DNA from: Pseudomonas viridiflava
Lineage (GTDB): Bacteria; Pseudomonadota; Gammaproteobacteria; Pseudomonadales; Pseudomonadaceae
Direction of reading: 5' to 3'
NCBI RefSeq assembly: GCF_900582195.1
Contig: NZ_UTHA01000029.1
Span: 100,942-164,941, forward strand
Length of the DNA: 64,000 nucleotides
Shown: positions 48,909-56,814 of the stretch, in pieces
Position numbering within the stretch: the stretch's first letter is position 1
Layout of the letters: each line of letters begins with the position of its first letter
Made by a program: the position numbers and the translations under genes
The notes under the pieces: generated by a model
What the model was told of the DNA's origin: nothing
What the model saw: the letters and a program-made list of their open reading frames with translations, nothing else
The model's database searches: none

Positions 48909-49208
48909 TCAGGCTGGATCCTTCCAATTGAGCATTCGCTGCTGCGCGACCTGCAGCAGGTCACAGCCATCCTGCGTCAGCAGATAGAGGGCGTGGGTGA
49001 TGTGCGGGATGTCTTCGACGTCGGCTTGTTTGAAGTTGAGACAGTAAAGAGTGCGTAGCAGGTCGCTTGAAGCGCGCAGGCGCTGGACGGCGCATTCGAG
49101 GATGTCTTGTGGATTGGCCGTTGTGTCGATGAGCAGAGGCTTGGTGTCTGTGAGATTGGATTCGAGTGGGCGGTAGCGATCAGGGGTAAGCGGGTTCCAT
49201 GCTTTCAT
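48909..49208 (-). CDS. Small hypothetical protein, paralogue A beside the hydrolase
   Basis: 99 residues, no signal peptide or membrane helix, mostly helical. The core AVQRLRASSDLLRTLYCLNFKQADVEDIPHITHALYLLTQDGCDLLQVAQQ is shared almost residue for residue with the 91-residue product at 50804-51079. The common N-terminal RYRPL and LLID segments also match. I recognise no characterised family. A structured leader lies immediately upstream. Function unknown; proteins of this sort are multi-copy in Pseudomonas as far as I recall. Confidence 0.65.
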   Translation of the reverse strand: MKAWNPLTPDRYRPLESNLTDTKPLLIDTTANPQDILECAVQRLRASSDLLRTLYCLNFKQADVEDIPHITHALYLLTQDGCDLLQVAQQRMLNWKDPA

Positions 49209-49567
49209 AATGTGTATTCCAGATGTCGTGAAGTATCATCCCCACCGTGACCAAGCGATGGGAGGCGAACTGTGTTCAGGTTGGTCAACCGGAGGAACAC
49301 ACAATCCGGCACGCTCGAAAGCGTCCCGAACACAGTCACCATGAAGCATGCAGACATTTGAAGTGTCGGCAGCATACAACGGACGTGTTTGTATGTTCCA
49401 TCAGGTGACCAAGCCTGAGCCGCTGATTTGGCAGCGACAGCCACGACTATAGATTTGACTTACCAAGCCGCGATAGGCGGCAAGGGAGTCTGAGCTTGTA
49501 GGAACGGGACGAATACCAGATAGGCTATTGCTGTAGGTTTTTTCGTCCGCTCACACCCCCGGCGCCA
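49209..49567 (-). other. Structured leader and 3' gap between small gene A and the hydrolase
   Basis: 359 bases. Two hairpins are clear on the minus strand: one with TGTGTTC/GAACACA outer arms and GGTTG/CAACC inner arms (49271-49301), and one with ACGCT-TTCG-AGCGT (49313-49326). An open frame of 79 codons (49444-49205, GTG start) runs through both and ends overlapping the small gene start region. It may be a leader peptide or chance. A TATAGT hexamer at 49451-49446 could be a -10 box. Confidence 0.4.
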
Positions 49568-50710
49568 TCAACCAATAATCCGATACTCCGCAACGTTTAA
49601 CAGGCTCGTCGTCAGCCCCGTCGCAGGCGCGTAGACCGTGCCTTTCACCGCCGAGAACGGCACCCCTTTGCTACCCAGCGAAACATAGCGCTCACCTTCA
49701 TCCAGTTCGGTGAAGTAGGTGTAGGAAATGCTGTGCATCTGCTTGTAGCGCGCTTCGTCGGCGACGATGGCGCCCGTCAGGCGCAGCAGATCTGTTTCGC
49801 TCAGATTCAGGGTTTTGTTCAGTTGTACGCCCCAGCGCTTGAGGCAGGTTTCGGCGAGGTGGCGGACGATGCGGCCAGGTTCGACCAGCGTTTTCAGGTC
49901 GCCGCTGCTGGTGGGCACGCCACCGTCAGCTGTGGCGTTGCCGGCCATGGTCGCGTGGCGGCCGGCCATGGGGTAGACGCTGGTTTTGGTGCCGGTGGCG
50001 GTCTGCGGGATCACACAGCTGAAACCTTTGGAGCGTTCATCGCGGGCATAGAACGCAACATATTCTTTGACGTTGGCGCCAAGCTTTACGCGCTGATCCT
50101 GGAAGTTGCCGATTCCTGGTACTGGATCAAGGGCGAATATATTCACCGGAATATTGTTAATCTCCGGGTCATTTAACATCGCATTGGCCAGCATATGGCA
50201 ACTTATCCCGCCGCGACTCCAACCCACCAGATTGACTTGAGTGGGAATAACGCCATCCTTGCGAAATGTCTTGATGATCTGCTCCTGCAACTTCTGTTGA
50301 GTCACACTACGATCGCCATAGTTATATTTACGCCAGAACCACGAACCTTCGACCTTTACATCTTCAATAGGAATGCCAGCGGCTTTGAGGCGGTTGTATT
50401 CAGTCTCGGTCAGTTGCTCGCGCTGCCAGTCGCATCTGCCCTTGATAATATTGAGGGCATGCTGCACGTTTTCCTCCCAGCCTTTGCCGAATAGCGTGCC
50501 GGTAAGGCCGTACTCCTTGGTTTTGGTGAACAGATCGTCAGCTTGCAGGTTGCCGCTGCCGGGTCCGTCGACGACGATCCATTCGGCGAACTCGCGGCCG
50601 GTATGGTTGGCAGCCAGTGTGGAAACCAGTTCGCCGTCCCAGAAGTTTTCATGAGCGGTATCGAACTTGTTGGAACCCGTGCCGCAAAAAAATATAGTTA
50701 GAACTGTCAT
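49568..50710 (-). CDS. Alpha/beta-hydrolase (lipase-like), candidate secreted effector
   Basis: 380 residues from MTVLTIFFCGTGSNKF (50710). It opens with a strand plus CGTGS oxyanion-type loop and has a nucleophile elbow LVGWSRGGIS (S165 in GxSxG). The remaining candidate triad residues are D195 in FALDPVPGIG and H252 in AGRHATMAG. FCGTGSNKFD and GWSRGG resemble DUF2235/Tle-like phospholipase effectors of type VI systems. No signal peptide and no T6SS gene are visible, so delivery is unknown. It is flanked on both sides by paralogous small genes on the same strand. Confidence 0.6.
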   Translation of the reverse strand: MTVLTIFFCGTGSNKFDTAHENFWDGELVSTLAANHTGREFAEWIVVDGPGSGNLQADDLFTKTKEYGLTGTLFGKGWEENVQHALNIIKGRCDWQREQLTETEYNRLKAAGIPIEDVKVEGSWFWRKYNYGDRSVTQQKLQEQIIKTFRKDGVIPTQVNLVGWSRGGISCHMLANAMLNDPEINNIPVNIFALDPVPGIGNFQDQRVKLGANVKEYVAFYARDERSKGFSCVIPQTATGTKTSVYPMAGRHATMAGNATADGGVPTSSGDLKTLVEPGRIVRHLAETCLKRWGVQLNKTLNLSETDLLRLTGAIVADEARYKQMHSISYTYFTELDEGERYVSLGSKGVPFSAVKGTVYAPATGLTTSLLNVAEYRIIG

Positions 50711-50803
50711 GTTGTTGCTCTCGTTTAGTTGTAAGAGCGAACAAGTTAGTGTGGGCTGCATGTGTAAATAAAGCGTGTTGGTGTTTCCGTATTTGTAGCG
50801 GGG

Positions 50804-51079
50804 TTAGTTGTATGTTGTTTGGGATGGTTTTTGTTTGGCCACTTCAAGCAAGTCGCAACCATCCTGTACCAGTAAATAAAGCGCGTTAACGATGTTGGGG
50901 ATATCTTTCACGTCAGCCTGTTTGAAACATAAGCAATAGAGCGTTTCCAGCAAATCTCCGGCCGCGCGTAAACGCTGATCGGCGGCATTGATCAGATCCG
51001 TCTGGCTGGAGTGGCTGTCGATAAGCAGTACCGGGTTTTCGCTGTAGCAGGTCTTGAGTGGGCGATAGCGGTTGATCAT
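50804..51079 (-). CDS. Small hypothetical protein, paralogue B beside the hydrolase
   Basis: 91 residues, soluble and mostly helical. DQRLRAAGDLLETLYCLCFKQADVKDIPNIVNALYLLVQDGCDLLEVAKQ mirrors the protein at 48909-49208. It is 93 bases upstream of the hydrolase on the same strand, so the two may be co-transcribed from the promoter at 51145. Regulator, adaptor and immunity roles are all possible; none can be shown. Confidence 0.65.
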   Translation of the reverse strand: MINRYRPLKTCYSENPVLLIDSHSSQTDLINAADQRLRAAGDLLETLYCLCFKQADVKDIPNIVNALYLLVQDGCDLLEVAKQKPSQTTYN

Positions 51080-51382
51080 GGTCGGGCGTGTCCTGTTCGA
51101 AGGCGCTGGGGCGGGCCGGCAGAGTGTTTGCAGCCGCGCCGGCCACTATAGAAGGGCGCTTCTCTGTGGGACAAGACAGCCGCGATGGACAGTATTCGTA
51201 GGGGTTTTTCCGTGTTTTGAGGAAATGCCCTACATGTTTTCGCAGCTTTTTCAGGCCAAAACCCTTAGGCGTAATAATTCCTACGTGATTGTCAGGCGAT
51301 TCGCGGCAAACCGCTGTATCGTGCGCGCCAGAATCTGTAGGGCGTTTCCAAACGTCTGACACGCGCTTAAAGGGAATTAGGT
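51080..51382. other. Divergent intergenic region with hairpin
   Basis: 303 bases between small gene B and the exported protein gene. It contains the predicted promoter of gene B and a hairpin at 51200-51235 (GTAGGG...CCCTAC arms, with inner TTTTTCC/GGAAA). No gene was seen. Confidence 0.4.
51145..51174 (-). promoter_or_regulatory. Predicted sigma-70 promoter of small gene B and hydrolase
   Basis: On the minus strand TTGTCC is followed after 18 bases by TATAGT, about 65 bases before the small gene start. Confidence 0.5.
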
Positions 51383-51886
51383 ATGCACTGGCTACGAATG
51401 GCCGCGATTTTATTGCTCGGGCTGGGCACTTGCCGTTTGGCCATGGCCTCTGACGTTGGCAATGCGTGGGTGCTGGATCGCCTCGATCGCACATATTGGC
51501 CGGAGGCACTGATCAGCCAGGCGAGCATGGACACGGCGTCGCGCGGAGAGGTGTTGATGTTCGCCAAAGCCCTGTTGGCCAGCGAAGCGCTGGATGAAGA
51601 GGGGCTTGAACAGCGACTCGGTGTGCCCCACGTGCAACTGAAGTCGATTCGCCACGTGCGCGACGGCCTCTGGGAGGGCTTGTTGAGCACCTATCGCAAC
51701 GCCAGTCAGAACTGTGATGAGCAACCGTTTTGCCCGCGCGTGCGCAGCGTCGCTGATCTGCGCCAGTTGGCGGCAGCGTTCACTGGCGACATCAGCCCGG
51801 CCCATGCGCTGTGGGCGAGCAAGAGCCAAGGCGTGCATGAGCAAATGCTGAACGAACAGTTGCGGGTGGCGGTATTACGTCCCTGA
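51383..51886 (+). CDS. Exported hypothetical protein
   Basis: 167 residues. The signal peptide (MAAILLLGLGTCRLAMA, likely cleavage near residue 22) is followed by a soluble, mainly helical protein with two cysteines (NCDEQPFCPRV) that could form a periplasmic disulfide. No known domain is evident. It has an AAGGGAATTAGGT ribosome site directly before the ATG. It sits alone between the accessory pocket and the helicase gene. Confidence 0.65.
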   Translation: MHWLRMAAILLLGLGTCRLAMASDVGNAWVLDRLDRTYWPEALISQASMDTASRGEVLMFAKALLASEALDEEGLEQRLGVPHVQLKSIRHVRDGLWEGLLSTYRNASQNCDEQPFCPRVRSVADLRQLAAAFTGDISPAHALWASKSQGVHEQMLNEQLRVAVLRP

Positions 51887-51919
51887 TTTTTTAAACTTTG
51901 CGGTTTGGCGGCAGGCCTT

Positions 51920-51943
51920 TTCGCGAGCAGGCTCGCTCCCTCA
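51920..51943. repeat. Single REP unit
   Basis: One unpaired unit (TTCGCGAGCAGGCTCGCTCC followed by CTCA, with one substitution from the CACA end). The partner is absent. Confidence 0.8.
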
Positions 51944-52066
51944 GGGACCGTGGCGTTCAAGTAATCGCTGTATCATTCCGAATCGATTTGGCCCCGACCT
52001 TTTCTCGACTCGCTGCGATCGCCCGCTAGGCTGTTGGCATGGCAGCAGTCAATGGAGTGACAGCGA

Positions 52067-54001
52067 ATGCACAACACCCTGGAACAGGTTTTTGGTTTTC
52101 CACAGTTTCGACCCGGGCAAGAAGCGGCGATCAGCGCGGTGCTGGCCGGGCGCTCGGCGGCGGCGATTTTTCCCACCGGTTCCGGCAAGTCGATCTGCTA
52201 TCAATTGCCGGCGCTGATGCTGCCGCACCTGACGTTGGTGGTCTCGCCGTTACTGGCGCTGATGCAGGATCAGTTGGCCTTTTTGCAGCGACACGGTATC
52301 TCGGCTGGCAGCATCGATTCGGCGCAAAGCCGCGATGACGCCAATGATGTGATGGCCCGCGCCCGCTCGGGTGAACTGAAAATTCTGATGATCTCGGTGG
52401 AGCGCTTGAAGAACGAGCGCTTCCGTAACTTTTTGCAGCAGGTGCCGATCTCGCTGCTGGTGGTGGACGAGGCGCATTGCATCTCGGAGTGGGGCCACAA
52501 CTTCCGCCCCGATTACCTCAAGCTGCCGGACTACCAACGCCAGTTCAACATCCCGCAAACCTTGTTGCTGACGGCCACCGCAACACCGAAAGTCATCGCC
52601 GACATGCAGGCCAAATTCGCTATTGCCGCTGACGATGTGGTGACCACCGGTTTCTATCGGCCCAACCTCAATCTGCTGGTGGAACCGGTACGTGGCCAGG
52701 ACAAGCGTCGGCGTCTGGTCGAGTGGATGGCCGAGCGGCCGGGGCAACCGAGCATCGTCTACGTGACCTTGCAGAAAACCGCTGAGCACATCGCCGAACA
52801 CCTTGAGCGTAACGGCATTCAGGCAGAGGCGTATCACGCCGGTTTAGCCCACGACAAACGCGAGGCGATCCAGAAGCGCTTCATGGCCGGGCAGTCCAAT
52901 TGCATCGTCGCGACCATCGCTTTCGGCATGGGCATCGACAAAAGTGACATCCGCAATGTCGTGCACTTCGACCTGCCCAAATCCATCGAAAACTACAGTC
53001 AGGAAATCGGCCGTGCCGGGCGTGACGGGCAGCCGTCGGACTGCCTGGTATTGGCCAATCGCGACAGCCTCAACGTGCTGGAAAACTTCGTTTACGGCGA
53101 TACGCCGGAGCGCGATGGCATTCGCTATGTACTCGACGAACTGAAGGCCTCGGTACCGGAAGGACAGTGGGAGTTTCTGCTCGGGCCGCTGGCAGATCAC
53201 AGCAACATTCGCGCACTGCCGCTGAAGACTTTGTTGGTGCAGCTGGAATTGCGCGGTTTGATCGCGCCGCGCTACGCCTATTACGCCGAATACCGTTTCA
53301 AATACCTGCTGGAACCGGAAGCGCTGCTTGAGCGCTTCGACGGGGAGCGCAGGGATTTCGTCGCGGCGATCATTCAGACCTCGACCCGCGCACGCACCTG
53401 GGCCACGGTGAATTTCGAAGCGATGTACGCGCAGTATTCCGCCGAGCGCAATCGAGTGGTGAAGGCACTGGATTACTTTCAGGAAAAGGGCTGGGTCGAG
53501 CTGGAAAGCAAGCAGATGACCGAGGTCTACAGCCTGCTGAGAAGCGACTTCGACAGCGATGCCCTGAGCGCTGAGCTGCATGAATATTTCACCCGGCATG
53601 AGCAGGCCGAAGTCGCGCGTATCCACGCGATGCTTGAAGTGTTCGCCAGCGAGCGCTGCCTGGGCTATCGCCTGGCCGAGTATTTCGGGGATCACGATGC
53701 GCCTGAGCAGTGTGGGCATTGTTCGGTGTGTCATGGGCAGGTTGCGCGATTGCCGGCACCACCGGAGTTGCCAGCGCTTGTGGATAAAAACTTTGCGGCG
53801 CTGTGCGGCGATTTTATCCACAGGCATGAGCAGCACACCGGGGTTATCCCGACGGCGGAGCGGCTGACACGGTTTTTGTGCGGGATCAGCGTGCCGTTGT
53901 TCACCAAGCTCAAGGCGCGGGCGATTCCGGGGTTTGCGGCATTGGAAGAGTATTCCTATGCAGAAGTCCGCAACTGGGCTGATGATCATTTGCTCGATTA
54001 A
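52067..54001 (+). CDS. RecQ-family ATP-dependent DNA helicase without HRDC domain
   Basis: 644 residues. Helicase motifs: Q/0 FPQFRPGQEAAI, Walker A FPTGSGKSICYQLP, DEAH-box VVDEAHCISEWGHNFRPDY, TATATPKV, ATIAFGMGIDKSDIRNVVHFDLP and motif VI QEIGRAGRDGQPSD. A zinc-binding cluster C531...CGHCSVC (548-554) and winged helix follow. Its C-terminal ~75 residues (LPAPPELPALVDKNFAALC...) do not look like an HRDC domain. This suggests a second RecQ paralogue rather than the canonical recQ. The start is ATG 52067 with GGAGTGA. Confidence 0.88.
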   Translation: MHNTLEQVFGFPQFRPGQEAAISAVLAGRSAAAIFPTGSGKSICYQLPALMLPHLTLVVSPLLALMQDQLAFLQRHGISAGSIDSAQSRDDANDVMARARSGELKILMISVERLKNERFRNFLQQVPISLLVVDEAHCISEWGHNFRPDYLKLPDYQRQFNIPQTLLLTATATPKVIADMQAKFAIAADDVVTTGFYRPNLNLLVEPVRGQDKRRRLVEWMAERPGQPSIVYVTLQKTAEHIAEHLERNGIQAEAYHAGLAHDKREAIQKRFMAGQSNCIVATIAFGMGIDKSDIRNVVHFDLPKSIENYSQEIGRAGRDGQPSDCLVLANRDSLNVLENFVYGDTPERDGIRYVLDELKASVPEGQWEFLLGPLADHSNIRALPLKTLLVQLELRGLIAPRYAYYAEYRFKYLLEPEALLERFDGERRDFVAAIIQTSTRARTWATVNFEAMYAQYSAERNRVVKALDYFQEKGWVELESKQMTEVYSLLRSDFDSDALSAELHEYFTRHEQAEVARIHAMLEVFASERCLGYRLAEYFGDHDAPEQCGHCSVCHGQVARLPAPPELPALVDKNFAALCGDFIHRHEQHTGVIPTAERLTRFLCGISVPLFTKLKARAIPGFAALEEYSYAEVRNWADDHLLD

Positions 54002-54134
54002 ACATAAATCCTGTGGGAGTCAGGGCGCCTGTATCCATCCGCTGAATGTCGATCATCACGGTAATAAACTTCAAAAAACGTCGTTGGCTGACTATGGTTG
54101 AAGTCTGTCTTTGGATCGCCAACAAGAGAACAAC

Positions 54135-55361
54135 ATGAGCCAGACATCCTTCGATATTCAGCAGGCCGCGGTGATCGGCGCGGGCACCATGGGCCGCGGC
54201 ATTGTCATGTGCCTGGCCAATGCCGGCGTGAGTGTGCAGTGGGTGGACAACAATCCACAGATGCTTGAACAGGCACTCGCCACCGTGGCCGAGACTTATG
54301 CACACAACGTGCGTCAGGGGCGGATTGATCAGGCCGAGGCGGATGCGCGTATCGCACGGGTCAGTGCGGCGGCGGATTACGCGGCGATTCGCAATGTCGA
54401 TCTGGTGATCGAGGCGGTGTACGAAAATCTTGAGCTGAAGCAGAAGATCTTTCGTGAACTCGATGGCTTGCTCAAGCCCGAGGCACTGTTGGCGAGCAAT
54501 ACCTCGGCGCTCGATATCGATGCGATTGCTGCCGCGACAAGGCGTCCGGAGCAAGTGCTGGGGCTGCATTTCTTCAGCCCGGCGCACATCATGAAATTGC
54601 TGGAAATCGTTCGCGGTGCCCAGACTTCCGCGGCGGTGCTGGAAGCGGCGCTGGCGCTGGGCAAACGCATGGGCAAGGTCAGTGTGGTGTCGGGCAACTG
54701 CCACGGTTTTATCGGCAATCGCATGTTGCACCCGTATGTACTGGAGGCGCGCAAGATGTTGCTTGAAGGCGCTTATCCACAGCAGGTCGACGCGGCGCTG
54801 CAAGGTTTCGGTTTTGCCATGGGGCCGTTTCGCATGTACGACGTGGTCGGCATCGATCTGGAATGGCGTGCGCGTGAATTGGCCGGCAAGGGTCAGGAGG
54901 CACCGGAGGTTCAGGTGGATAACCGCTTGTGCGAAATGGGCCGGTTCGGGCAGAAGTCTGGCAACGGTTATTACCATTACGAGCCGGGCAGTCGTCAGGC
55001 CGAGCACGATCCTGAGGTCGATGCGCTGGTATTGCAGGTCAGCGAAGGTCTGGGCTTCCAGCGCCGCGAGATCGGTCCTGAGGAGATCCTGGAGCGTTGC
55101 CTGCTGGCATTGGTCAACGAGGGCGCGAAGATTCTGCAGGAGGGCATTGCCGAGTCCGCGCACGATATCGATCTGGTGTATCTGAATGGCTACGGCTTTC
55201 CGGCGGACAAGGGCGGGCCGATGGCCTGGGCCGATCAGCAAGGGCTGACGGATATCCACCAGCGCTTGCTGGCGCTGGAGACGCGGCAGGGCGAGCAGTG
55301 GCAACCGGCGCGGTTGATTGGTGAGTTGGCGGCGCAGGGTAAGGGGTTTGCTGATCGTTAA
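54135..55361 (+). CDS. 3-hydroxyacyl-CoA dehydrogenase
   Basis: 408 residues from MSQTSFDIQQAAVIGAGTMGRG (54135). The N-terminal Rossmann domain has GAGTMGRGI for NAD, an acidic WVDNN tail, catalytic-His block LGLHFFSPAHIMKLLEIVRG, and SGNCHGFIGNRM. Two C-terminal helical dimerisation domains follow (FGFAMGPFRMYDVVGIDL and LVYLNGYGFPADKGGPMAWAD), the layout of the FadB C-terminal half without the hydratase part. It oxidises 3-hydroxyacyl-CoA in beta-oxidation or a side-chain degradation route. A thioesterase follows beyond a REP pair. Confidence 0.9.
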   Translation: MSQTSFDIQQAAVIGAGTMGRGIVMCLANAGVSVQWVDNNPQMLEQALATVAETYAHNVRQGRIDQAEADARIARVSAAADYAAIRNVDLVIEAVYENLELKQKIFRELDGLLKPEALLASNTSALDIDAIAAATRRPEQVLGLHFFSPAHIMKLLEIVRGAQTSAAVLEAALALGKRMGKVSVVSGNCHGFIGNRMLHPYVLEARKMLLEGAYPQQVDAALQGFGFAMGPFRMYDVVGIDLEWRARELAGKGQEAPEVQVDNRLCEMGRFGQKSGNGYYHYEPGSRQAEHDPEVDALVLQVSEGLGFQRREIGPEEILERCLLALVNEGAKILQEGIAESAHDIDLVYLNGYGFPADKGGPMAWADQQGLTDIHQRLLALETRQGEQWQPARLIGELAAQGKGFADR

Positions 55362-55383
55362 GTCTGGCGGCGGTGCTGACGCC

Positions 55384-55448
55384 TTCGCGAGCAGGCTCGC
55401 TCCCACAGGAGAGCGCATTTCAAATGTGGGAGCGAGCCTGCTCGCGAA
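55384..55448. repeat. REP inverted pair (REPIN)
   Basis: Standard pair with 17-base spacer between the dehydrogenase and the thioesterase gene. Confidence 0.9.
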
Positions 55449-55504
55449 GGGTGCGGCGCGATTTTGAATTAGACTCGCCCATTAACTTCAGGGATTGTTG
55501 AGCA

Positions 55505-55936
55505 ATGTCCAACCCGATGCCACAACGCACCGACTACCCACACTTCCAGCCCATCACCACACGCTGGCACGACAACGACGCTTACGGTCACGTCAACAAC
55601 GTCACCTACTACAGCTTCTTCGACACGGCGGTGAACACCTACCTGATTCAGGTCGGTGGTCTGGATATCCATGACGGCGAGGTGGTGGGGTTTGTGGTCA
55701 GTTCGGCGTGTGATTATTTCGCCTCGATCGCCTTCCCGGATCTGATCGAGATCGGTCTGCGAGTCGGCAAGTTGGGCAACAGTTCGGTGCAGTACGAATT
55801 GGCGGTGTTCAAGGTCGGCGAAAGCGAGGCGTGTGCGGCCGGGCGTTTCGTGCATGTGTTCGTCGATCGGGCAAGCAATCAGCCGGTGCCGATTCCTGCC
55901 GAACTGCGGCAGGCACTGGAATACCTGGTGGTGTAA
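55505..55936 (+). CDS. 4-hydroxybenzoyl-CoA thioesterase-family hotdog protein
   Basis: 143 residues. The hotdog-fold signature RWHDNDAYGHVNNVTYYSFFDTAVN (residues ~21-45) holds the catalytic Asp and the HVNN motif of the YbgC/4HBT group. ELAVFKVGESEACAAGRFVHVFVDRASNQPVPIP closes the fold. It follows a CoA dehydrogenase, so it may release an acyl group from the same pathway. An intrinsic terminator follows ten bases after the stop. Confidence 0.9.
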   Translation: MSNPMPQRTDYPHFQPITTRWHDNDAYGHVNNVTYYSFFDTAVNTYLIQVGGLDIHDGEVVGFVVSSACDYFASIAFPDLIEIGLRVGKLGNSSVQYELAVFKVGESEACAAGRFVHVFVDRASNQPVPIPAELRQALEYLVV

Positions 55937-55945
55937 ACGGCAAAA

Positions 55946-55973
55946 AAAATCGCAGCCCTTGGGCTGCGATTTT
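55946..55973 (+). terminator. Intrinsic terminator after the thioesterase gene
   Basis: Stem AAAATCGCAGCCC with its complement across a TT loop, ending ATTTT. The symmetrical A and T runs let it serve the minus-strand glycine-zipper gene too. Confidence 0.9.
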
Positions 55974-56003
55974 GCTTTACCGGCCAGCGAGGTGTTTGAG
56001 GCC

Positions 56004-56486
56004 TCAGTCGCGATAGTGCTTGTGATGTTTGCGATGGCCGTAAGCGTGGCCGCGGCCCGGGTGACGGTCGCGGTAATAACCACGGTCACGGTCACGACCG
56101 CGGTCGTAATGACGATCATCGTCATCGCTTTTGTTGCCCATGTAGTTACCCAGCGCGCCACCGGCGCCGCCACCTGCCGCGGAGCCGATCAGGCTGCCGG
56201 TGGTGCCGCCCATGCTGCGGCCAACCACGTTACCGCCGGCTGCGCCCAGCGCACCACCGATGGCGGCTTCGCCACGGCTGCGTTTGTCGGCGCCGACTGC
56301 ACTACCACCCGCGCCGCCCAGGGCTGCGCCGATGGTGGAACCTGTATTGCCGCCTAAAGACTGACCGACGACCGAGCCAAGAACCCCGCCCAATGCGCCG
56401 CCCACACCTGCTTCGGTGGTGCCGCCTGCAGACGCCAAACCACTGACCAGGCCAAGGGACAACAAGAGAATCGAGGAGAACTTCAT
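56004..56486 (-). CDS. Glycine-zipper protein with basic His-rich tail
   Basis: 160 residues. A signal peptide (LLLSLGLVSGLASA) is followed by a run of glycine zippers (GGALGGVLGSVVGQSLGG, then GAALGGAGGSAVG and GGALGAAGGNVVG), ending in a YMGG-type motif (GNYMGNKSDDDD). A 45-residue tail rich in Arg, His, Tyr and Gly closes it. Such proteins are thought to insert in or associate with the outer membrane. The start is ATG 56486 behind GAGGC. Confidence 0.8.
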   Translation of the reverse strand: MKFSSILLLSLGLVSGLASAGGTTEAGVGGALGGVLGSVVGQSLGGNTGSTIGAALGGAGGSAVGADKRSRGEAAIGGALGAAGGNVVGRSMGGTTGSLIGSAAGGGAGGALGNYMGNKSDDDDRHYDRGRDRDRGYYRDRHPGRGHAYGHRKHHKHYRD

Positions 56487-56645
56487 AGATGAGCCTCAAA
56501 GGGATGACGGCGCCGATCCTGAGGCTGTGTGACAAGCGTGACAATCGAAATCCGACGAATAACACGACTTGTATACAACTTTGCAAGTTGCTGTTTTTTC
56601 AGCGGAACTTAACCGTTTTTCGCCGGTCTTTAGCTACTTCGGACA

Positions 56646-56675
56646 GGCCGTTTTTGTGAAAAAACGGCCTTTTTT
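56646..56675 (+). terminator. Orphan plus-strand intrinsic terminator
   Basis: GGCCGTTTTT and its complement across a short GTGA loop, followed by T6. No plus-strand gene ends nearby; the last one stops at 55936 with its own terminator. A short transcript starting between 56490 and 56600 is one explanation. Confidence 0.7.
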
Positions 56676-56728
56676 GTGGGCGTTTGAAAAGTGCGAGCTG
56701 GAAGAAATGTATTGAATGTCCCACCGCC

Positions 56729-56793
56729 TTCGCGAGCAAGCTCGCTCCCACATTTGAACTGCAGTCCAATGTGGGAGCGAGCTTGCTCGCGAA
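56729..56793. repeat. REP inverted pair (REPIN)
   Basis: Standard pair with 16-base spacer, just past the 3' end of the fdhF-like gene. Confidence 0.9.
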
Positions 56794-56814
56794 TAGGCCG
56801 GTACTGACACCGCT

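Larger units (their letters stand above)
56487..56814. other. Intergenic region with plus-strand terminator
   Basis: 328 bases holding the promoter of the glycine-zipper gene, an orphan plus-strand terminator at 56646 and a REP pair at 56729. No open frame was found. Confidence 0.45.
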
